DNA of 64,000 bases, taken from contig CM053327.1 of the NCBI GenBank assembly GCA_028583605.1, forward strand, positions 44,432,559 through 44,496,558, written 5' to 3'. Origin of the DNA: Dastarcus helophoroides. Its lineage: Eukaryota; Arthropoda; Insecta; Coleoptera; Bothrideridae. This document shows positions 57,004-64,000 of this stretch, in pieces; the stretch's first letter is position 1; each line of letters begins with the position of its first letter. The position numbers were made by a program, and so were the translations under genes. Under the pieces are notes generated by a model. That model searched no databases and was not told the DNA's origin. It saw nothing but the letters and a program-made list of their open reading frames with translations.

Positions 57004-58077
57004 CAACGTTTGTTGTGTTTTTTAATTTTTCTTGGTTTCAGGGGACAAGTTCTGTGTTTCAATTTTTGAAGATAACCAAGGACCAGTCCGTTCCATCAAA
57101 AATGATCCTTTATGTTTCTAATAATCTAAGCTTAGTCCCTAAAATTTCAAAATTTCGATATCGTAAATGCCTACTCTTCAAAAGTTTCCTGTTTTATCAA
57201 AGTTCCACTTTCTGTGTGAAGTTCTGAAAGTTGGTTTGCGTCGAAATTCGTCTTTTTCTTGAAAATTCAACTCTTTTTTTCGAAAATTGTTTTTTTAATG
57301 TCGATTTTATTCGCTAAATTCCACTTATATTTCAAATTTTGACTTCTTGAAAACTGTTGGCTCGAAATTTCGCCTTCTTTTCAAAATTATGTAATTTTTC
57401 CCAACATTGAGATTTTTTTTTTGGAAACTTCTTACTTTTAGAATCTAATTTTTCAGAAATTTCGACTAGTTTATTAAAATCTGCCTTTTGCTCGAAATTG
57501 TTATCTTTATCTCAATATTTTGATCTTTATCTCGATATTTAGATTTTCTTTTTCAAAAATTCGTTTTTTGTGGTTGAAATTTTGACTTTTTCCTAGAAAC
57601 ACATTTCAAAAGTTCGCCATTTTTGATACAATGCTTGTTTTTTTCTAAATTTCGACTTTATCTTATCAAATACTTTATGGTTCTGGAATTCTCATCAACT
57701 GTTTACTTAAAATTCGTATTTTTTCGAAGTTTCGATATTTTTTTCAAAATTCGACTTTTTAAGAAATTTCGGGTTAATCTCAAAATCCAATCTTTTCTAT
57801 TCCTGGAAATCTAATTTGTTTTTCCTCGAAATTCGCCTTTTTTTCAAAATTTCGATTTTTTTTTCAAGATTCGTCTTTTGATAAACGACTTTTTTCAAGA
57901 GTTGACTTTCTGTGTGAAATTCTCATCAACTTTTTCCTTAAAATTCGTATTTTTTTCGAAGTTTCGATATTTTTCTCAAAATTCAACTTTTTAAGAAATT
58001 TCGGGTTAATCTCAAAATTCAATCTTTTTTATTCCTGGAGACTCAATGAAGTCTTTTGGAAAAATTATTAGAAAAAT

Positions 58078-58123
58078 TCAAAATCACATTTTCAAAAACT
58101 AGTTTTTGAAAATGTGATTTTGA
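58078..58123. repeat. 46-bp perfect palindrome
   Basis: TCAAAATCACATTTTCAAAA and the mirror half meet at ACTAGT (58098-58103). The right half is the family's normal subterminal sequence, so the left half is a newly formed inverted copy. Confidence 0.9.
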
Positions 58124-58331
58124 TCCAAATTAAAAATAAAATAGGTTTTTAAATGACGTAACCTTGTGAAAGAAACCTAAATTTTCTAAAAATAGAAATC
58201 AGAGAAAATTAAAAAGTTCTACAAAAAATTGTGTAATGAAAAGTGTTCAGAAAATTTTGAGAAAAAAACTCATTAGCGAAACTGGGGGTGCTGCAGTTCC
58301 ACAGTGCCTATACGCCAGCCGCCGGTGGTTT

Positions 58332-58430
58332 CAGAACAATTAAATTACTTCATATTCAATAACACCAGGAAAAATTCGATCACTGTTAGTTCCTAGTTTT
58401 AAGTTTTCACTTCTGCTGGCAGTCCACATA
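58332..58430. repeat. right-hand copy of the hAT flank repeat
   Basis: Partner of 51309-51395 (TCAGAACAATTAAATTAC ... CCTAGTTTTAAGTTTTCACT, TCTGCTGGCAGTCCACAT). Confidence 0.8.
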
Positions 58431-59423
58431 ATTATTTAATTTTTTTAAATTTTTGTTTTGTAACAACCAGGTTTGGTTTTAATGTCAACGTTTGTAGGTT
58501 TAATATATTTAGGGAGTTAACTTTAAATCTGTTGCTATTTGCGTTTGTGAAATGATTCAATTTGTTGAAAATTCGTTTCTCAGTGGCAAGAAGAATAAAT
58601 TTTACAGCAAATATTTTCATGAAAGTTTACAAAATAATAAAGTCGACATGCTTCGCCACCACAGCGATTTTATCATATTTCGATACAGCTTTGCTTGTTG
58701 TTATTTTATGCAATGTAAATACCTCTGTATATTTTAAAACAACAACGTTCTACTGATAAGTGGACGAAACCGCAATCATTGCTTATCTCTTTTTGGTTGA
58801 AATTACGTATTATTTAGATAGTGATGGTAATGCGTTTAAACAAATGTGGTCAAACATTATCTTATACAAATAAATATATAAAAAAAATGTCAAAGATAAC
58901 GGCGGTTCACCGGATATAAATTAAAAACATATTTTTATCGATATTTACCTTAAATTTAAACTTATGTAACGTGATTCGTGATACAATTAAAAATATACAG
59001 GCAAAGGAATATTGCGGTAGTAAATTAAGGAATTTCTGTAGGATTTTTTTTTTTTTTTGATATTTTAAGATCTCGAATTTTATCGACCCTAGATCTTAAC
59101 ACAATAATTCTACCTTATATTTAATTGTTGATATGTTAATTGCACAAAACATTATTTTAAAATTTTGATAAATATCTTGAACCACAAAATAAAGCAAAAC
59201 TTTTCGAGTTTTCCTCCTTCCCATTTATAAATTATTAATATAAATTACGGATGAGATTGTTTATTGTTGAATGCATAATCAAGAAGGAGTGATATAACGA
59301 AGATTTTGCTTTAAGGCAGTTCAACGCCAATAATCGTCGCTGAAAGTTTTTAGGATGTTAGATCGCGTTGGGTTAGGTTACGGACGTGAGTTAGAGACGT
59401 AAGCATCTGTCAACCACCATTAT
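58431..59423. other. unassigned sequence of ordinary complexity
   Basis: AT-rich, probably unique DNA. Overlapping frames of 61-64 codons are unrecognised. Confidence 0.4.
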
Positions 59424-60472
59424 TTGATTCTTAGCATAGACTACAAGCGTGGATACAATAATACAAATCTCCATCACGTTTAGCAGCGGATTTCCTGAGC
59501 TGCACTGCTTTTGTGATAGATTTCAATAACGCATCGTTACCTGCAGCCATTTAGAAGAAGCATGTGTTATGTTGCCACTACTTTAAAATATTTCCCTAAC
59601 TTGCAGAATAAATCATCGACATTCAAATTCAGCAGACATCCTAATCATACTGGCATTTGAAAATTCAAGTTTGTATACTTATCTACGAGCTAAAATCCTT
59701 ACTAATATATAAATGAAAGTGTGTTAATCCGTGGTTTGTTTTCCTCAGTGTTGTCAGATTTCGCGCAATTTCCCGATGTTCTACTCTTGTGCATGTGGCA
59801 CGACTCATTTTCTATTGGCACTAATAAAGGCAATGGCGACACGACGACGGCGTCACCTAACGATGAGGGTCCAAACTTAATGTTTGCAGGTAGAATTCTA
59901 TTTTTTTTTTGGTGGAACGACTGGTCCTTGGTTACTTTCAAAAATTGAAACACAAATCTTGTCCCCCGAAACCAAGAAAGATTAAAAAACACAACAAAGG
60001 TTGCTCTAAATAATAATAGTATTAGAGCAACGACGACGGCGTCACTTAACGATGAGGGTCCAAACTTAATGCTTGCAGGTAGAATTCTAATTTTTTTTGG
60101 TGGAACGACTCGTCCTTGGTTACCTTCAAAAATTGAAACACAAATCTTGTCCCCCGAAACCACGAAAGATTAAAAAATAGAAAAAGGTTGCTCTAAATGA
60201 TAGCAGTAATAGAGCAACCTTGGTTGTGTTATTTAATCTTTCTTGGTTTCATAGTATTATGATGTCTGCTGGATTTAAATGTCGATGATTCATTCCGCAA
60301 GTTAGGGAAACATCTTAAAGTAGTGACAGCTACATGCTCCTCCTAGATGGCTTCAGCTAACGATGCGTTGCTGAAATCTATCGCAAAAGCAGCGCAGCTC
60401 AGAAAATCCACTGCTAAACGTGATGGAGGTTTGTATTATTGTATCCATGCTTATAGTCTATGCTAAGAATCA
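59424..60472. repeat. large inverted repeat (arms of about 220 bp) with a 39-codon frame in each arm
   Basis: The left arm (59424-59650) and right arm (60256-60472) are reverse complements with about 85 percent identity (CTAACTTGC.GAAT.AATCAT, CGACATT.AAAT.CAGCAGAC among conserved blocks). Each arm contains the same short frame, 59431-59550 (minus) and 60347-60466 (plus), both exactly 120 bp with the same start and stop, sharing NDALLKSI, QLRKS, AKRDG and LYYCIHA. By eye there are about 7 replacement and 4 silent differences, which does not indicate strong constraint. The spacer holds two family B insertions. Confidence 0.8.
59840..60250. mobile_element. two family B copies in a duplicated target segment
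   Basis: CGACGACGGCGTCACCTAAC, GATGAGGGTCCAAACTTAAT, GTTTGCAGGTAGAATTCTA followed by a family B left arm (GGTGGAACGACTGGTCCTTG ... TTGTCCCCCGAAACCAAGAA, GGTTGCTCTAAA) occurs at about 59840 and again at about 60029. The second copy continues into a forward half (AGAGCAACCTTGGTTGTG ... CTTTCTTGGTTTCATAG). Target and element were copied together, with period about 189 bp. Confidence 0.8.
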
Positions 60473-60479
60473 GTCAATT

Positions 60480-60512
60480 TTTGAAGATAACCAAGGACCA
60501 ATGATTTTTTGC
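60480..60512 (+). mobile_element. family B terminal fragment
   Basis: CAATTTTTGAAGATAACCAA, GGACCAATG is the family's right-end sequence, standing alone. Confidence 0.7.
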
Positions 60513-62600
60513 TATGCCCACTTCATCAAACTTTCCAAAATCTCAAAATTCGTGATAAAATCTTGCTATTTCTCATTTTTTCTAGAAATTGGGAATTTCA
60601 GTCAAAATTTCAAAAGAAAAATACAACATTTACATTCCAATTTAAAGCCAGAATTTTGAAATTGAAGTCGAAATTTTAAGGGTAAATTTGGAACGATGAC
60701 ATGTTAGAAAATGTCCGATTTAAACTTTCAATTTTTATCTGGTTTTGTTTACGCTATATTTCACTTTTTTCTTACAATTTAGATTTCCGCATCGAAGCGG
60801 CGATTTTTGTTTAGATTATTTTGAATTTAGGCAGCTTCAAAATCGAAATTTAATTAAATCTTGAATTCCTTTTGTAGAATTCGTTCAAAATTTAAAAATT
60901 GGCAATTTGAAAACCTAGATTCTTCACCAAAATTAAAAAAATTCTAGAACAGGCGGATTTTGAAAAAATGTTAAAGTTATCACAAAAACTCGAACTCGAA
61001 AAATGGAGATTTCGAAAAAACTTTAAATTTTGGATGAAGCTATATTTAATTTCGAAAAAAGTCCCAATTTTGATCATAAAAGGTAACACTTTTCAAAAAA
61101 GATTAAAATTCTGAAAAATTTCAAAAATTCGCAATTTTGAAAAAAGTGAAAATTTTCGGGGAAAAGTCGGAATTATCAAAAAAGGAAGTTAAAACTTCGA
61201 GAAATAGTAAAAATTTTGAGTTAAAGTGGAAATTTTCAACAAAAAAAAAGGTAAATGTTTTGAAAAAAAATGTTTAATCATAATCATATTATAAAAAATC
61301 TAAACTTTTGAAAAAAAGAGGAAATTTTCCAAAAAAAAAATCAAATTCTGAAAAAGTTATAGCTTCGGGAAAAAGTCGAAATTTCGAGGATAAAAGGTCG
61401 AAGTTTCCAAAAAAAGTCTAAATTTTGGAAAAGGTTTGAAAATATTAAAAATGTCGGAATTTTGAGAATAAATTTAATTTTTCAAGAAACAAAAATTAAA
61501 GGAAAATCTAATTTTTCAAATAAAAGTTCAGTTTACTACATAAATGCCGAAACTTCAAGAAAAAGTCGAAATTTAAAAAAAAATCTCAGTTTTCAAAAAA
61601 AGATCAAAGCTTTGTAAAATTGTCAAAATTTGACCAAGGTCAAAAATTAAAAAAAAACATGGTAGAAGCTTTTAAAAGTCAGTTTTTAACATCATTAAAT
61701 TTACAGAAAAAATCAAAGTTTTGAAAAAAATAACAATTTGGAGAAAAGATCGAAATTATGTATAAAGATTTTCAAACAATTCAGAATTTGGAAAATAAAT
61801 TAAAATCTTAGAGAAAGGTCAAACTAAAAAAGTCTGGCGATTAATAAAATAAATAAACATTTGAAAAAAGTGGAAGCTAAAAAAAAGAATATTTGAATTT
61901 GAAAGTTTTCAAAATATAAAGACGAAATGCTTTAAGGAAATCGAAGAATGCTTAAGAATTTTCAATTAATAATCGAATGCAGATTTTAAAAAGAGTAATC
62001 ATTTTTAGAAAGTCAGTATCTTGCGAAAAAGTGAAAATTGAAAAAAAGTTAAATAAAAAAACAAACATTCGAGAGAGTCGATATTTGCAAAAAGTTAAAA
62101 CTTTGAAAAAATTCAAATTTTTAAAAAGAATTGAAATATTTTAAAAAAATCGAATTTAAAATTAGTTATATTTGCAAAAAAAGATGAAATTTCGAGTCTG
62201 AAATTTCTGATGTTTACAGAAATAGGGCCAGACAACTTCCAGATCAATTCCAAATATTCAAAAAAAATTGTAATTTTCAAAAAATAAAATCTTTAACAAA
62301 AACGAAAGTTATAAGAGTAAAATGTTCAAAAAAAATCAAAACCAACCAAATAAGACAGAATTTTGAGGAATTTGGAATATTCAAAAAATCAAAATTTTGA
62401 AAAAGGTCGAAATTTTCGAAATCAAGTTAAAATTTCGAAAATTTGAAAGTCGAACGGGAAAAGATCGACTTTGTCAAAAAGTGGGTTTTTATTGTCGAAA
62501 TTTTCAAAATAAGTCAAAATTTTCAAAAAAAATTGAATTCTTCAGAAAAGTCGAAACTTTCAAAAAGTATATAACCAAAGGATCCTTTCTCTTTTTTTTC
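60513..62600. repeat. degenerate AAAGTCGAAATTTT-type low-complexity region
   Basis: About 2 kb of the purine-rich polarity of the filler (GAAAAAAGTCGAAATTT and variants). Lys/Phe-rich short frames are compositional. Confidence 0.7.
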
Positions 62601-63119
62601 ACCTAGGCAAATATACGGGTATCAGCTAATTTTTTTTTATAAAGTTGGAGGTTTGAAGTTTGGACTCAAAATGAACCCAGAATCCAGAATTTTTAAATTC
62701 GAAAAATCGAGAAATATTTCCTTCAAATTTTAAGCATTACCACAGAAGTTATATGCTGTAATATTTAAAAAAGATCAAATCAGCCGCATTTAGCATTTAG
62801 CATCATAAACCGTAAATACACACTTCAAACTCTGACTCGTACTCACCATTAGGCAATATCGCATAAATGCGGAGCGGCGTACCGCACCGCGGGCTAGCTT
62901 TAGCGTGGTGTTCTGTAGTTTATTTCCTCGTATCCCGTGGAGGCCATTGAGGTGTATAATTCTGAGCGCACCAACGTATTTCAATTTCGTAATAGTATAT
63001 AATGGAATAAAAGTTTGCATACTTTATTCCAAGTCACTCACAAGTATTATTAGTTAATTAGTATATCATTATTTTGTGTTTAAAAATGTGATAAATCCAA
63101 GACTTTTACATTAAATAGA
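62601..63119. other. unassigned sequence
   Basis: Mixed DNA. The 76-codon minus frame at 62790-63020 crosses a G+C-richer patch (about 62870-62960) but shows no domain. Confidence 0.35.
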
Positions 63120-63186
63120 AAAGAATAGATCGCTCACTTCACAAGGAGCGCGTGCTCTTGCGCTCTTTAAGACCAGCCGCCACTGC
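63120..63186. mobile_element. right end of another hAT-type element
   Basis: Ends GACCAGCCGCCACTG, the complement of a CAGTGGCGGCTGG terminus. Subterminal GGAGCGCGTGCTC and TTGCGCTCTT form a partial inverted motif. The subterminal sequence differs from the 2020/12660/51415 family. No left end or copy of the right-flank octamer CTCCAGCT was found. Confidence 0.5.
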
Positions 63187-64000
63187 TCCAGCTAATAATC
63201 AGCTTTATCTTTATTCCGTCCAAATTAACTTATGACGGCTTTGTTCTATTATATTGCAGTCTGTCGGAATACAGGTCACATATGCTCTCCCCGGGGAGTA
63301 GGTTCATAAAAGAGCTCATTCAACCCGTCGAAGCTTGTGTGTTTCCAGATTAGAACGAGTTAATCCATTTAGGACGTGAATAAATGTCAATTTTCTTCGA
63401 ATATGTGTGTCAAAGCTGGATTTTCATAATCATTTCATTTAAATATTTCTCCCTTGGGCATCGATATTAAGTTGAAGTTACTTCCATTGTCCGTTTTATC
63501 GATTTCAGTTTGAATTACATCCAGCACTTGGGTGAAAAGAAATGGATTTCAGGTAATCTCCGCCGCATTATCCTAAATTGCTTTGGGCTTTATATACACG
63601 TATATAAAACAAAACTGCTGAAAAAAATATATTTCTTTCAGGAAGAAACAAGGGAAGGTCGTGCATATTTTATGGAGCTTTAGATACGTTCGCATTCTGA
63701 AACTTTATTATATGTTAATAAAAACGGAAAAAAAGATTTTTCATCTTATTTGGATGTAGCTGAAAGGAACTGACAGATGGTATCATATTAAAAAGGTTTT
63801 CCTTGTTGCCCCGTCAGTCTAAATGAGCATCGTACTTTTGCTTTTCCTTAATAAGTAAGAGAACACGATATTAAAATTACAACACAAAAAGAAGAAGCAA
63901 CATTACACTTTAAATAAGCCCAAGCAACATTGATTAGTATAATAAATGTTTATTAAATTAAAATTGCGTTTATTTTAACTTTAAAAAACGTTTATATACC
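63187..64000. other. unassigned sequence of ordinary complexity
   Basis: Probably unique AT-rich DNA. No gene, RNA or repeat seen to the end of the window. Confidence 0.4.

Larger units (their letters stand above)
56815..57101. mobile_element. family B inverted pair with perfect 12-bp target duplication
   Basis: ATGATCCTTTAT flanks the element (56803-56814 and 57102-57113). A reverse half (CTTGTCCCCTGAAACCAAGA ... TTGCTCTAACGCGTTTCGAC) and a forward half (CTCTCTGAAGATGACAGC ... GGTTTCAGGGGACAAGTTCT, AACCAAGGACCAGTCCGTTC) are separated by about 50 bp of unrelated AT-rich sequence. It is the best preserved family B copy: both halves keep the perfect stem GACAGC/GCTGTC and ACGCGT. Confidence 0.92.
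51415..58327 (-). mobile_element. expanded hAT-family copy (6.9 kb), reverse orientation, non-autonomous
   Basis: Its plus-strand left end TAGTGGCGGCTCGCAG, then GGGGGTGCTGCGAC, matches the reverse complement of the right end of the 2020-5197 element. Its right end (GCTGCAGTTCCACAGTGCC, TATACGCCAGCCGCCGGTG) is the reverse complement of the left ends at 2020 and 12660. Terminal bases are mutated (TAGTGG, CCGGTG) and flanking octamers match 6 of 8 (GTTCCAAA, GTTTCAGA), so it is older than the 2020 copy. No transposase frame. It contains the 334-bp satellite, a family B insertion and a duplicated 166-bp segment. Confidence 0.8.

Noticed and set aside
59360..59400. Possible insect telomeric TTAGG repeat (TTGGGTTAGGTTACGG)
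   Set aside because: Only one or two partial units and no tandem run.

Overview
The window looks like gene-poor, repeat-dominated DNA from an AT-rich animal genome. It is most likely an arthropod, probably an insect: fragments of an insect-style non-LTR retrotransposon (APE endonuclease, and RNase H plus a C-terminal cysteine motif), several hAT-type DNA transposons and Penelope/retrozyme-style hammerhead elements fit that. No intact protein-coding gene could be supported. The longest open frames (1,000 or more codons near 9-12 kb, about 790 codons near 37.5-39.9 kb) are artefacts of 7-bp and 5-bp satellites without stop codons. Only one acidic exon-like frame (7112-7310, minus), a broken frame beside it (7455-7720, minus) and two retrotransposon pseudogene fragments have protein-like character.

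Layout. 1-1545: 367-bp tandem array. 1620-5703: hAT-like element rich in GTATTCGAATAC subterminal motifs, with a second hAT element (2020-5197, perfect 8-bp duplication ATTCGAGA) nested in it. 5716-6060: 87-bp repeats. 7924-8564: hAT-type MITE. 8818-12395: heptanucleotide satellite with higher-order structure. 12660-14970: another left end of the nested hAT family. 15550-18345: 606-bp satellite. 18730-27900: unassigned DNA, short tandem repeats and low-complexity TCGAAATTT-type sequence with scattered short retroelements. 27905-36000: LTR remnant and a recent 2.72-kb tandem duplication in the same low-complexity sequence. 36032-36330: element carrying a textbook type I hammerhead ribozyme. 37539-39880: 5-bp polypyrimidine satellite. 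41835-42345: endonuclease pseudogene. 43241-46435: array of about 110-bp units. 46678-47267: RNase H pseudogene. 48583-49779: hammerhead-bearing element with a perfect 16-bp target duplication. 51415-58327: reverse-oriented, 6.9-kb member of the nested hAT family with a 334-bp satellite grown inside it. 59424-60472: large inverted repeat. 60513-62600: low complexity. 63120-63186: a further hAT right end.

The main biological signal is two families of short, non-autonomous retroelements that carry hammerhead or hammerhead-like motifs. Family A (36.0 kb, 48.6-49.8 kb) has a complete hammerhead with both stem I segments, stem II and a self-complementary stem III. Family B (at least ten sites) carries a CTGAAGA...GAAAC hairpin with self-complementary stem III ACGCGT, occurs as monomers, inverted pairs and a four-unit 70-bp tandem, and is flanked by 11-14-bp duplications at four sites. 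This is the organisation known for Penelope-like elements and animal retrozymes. The second signal is satellite birth inside a transposon: a segment present once in one hAT copy is a six-unit array in another.
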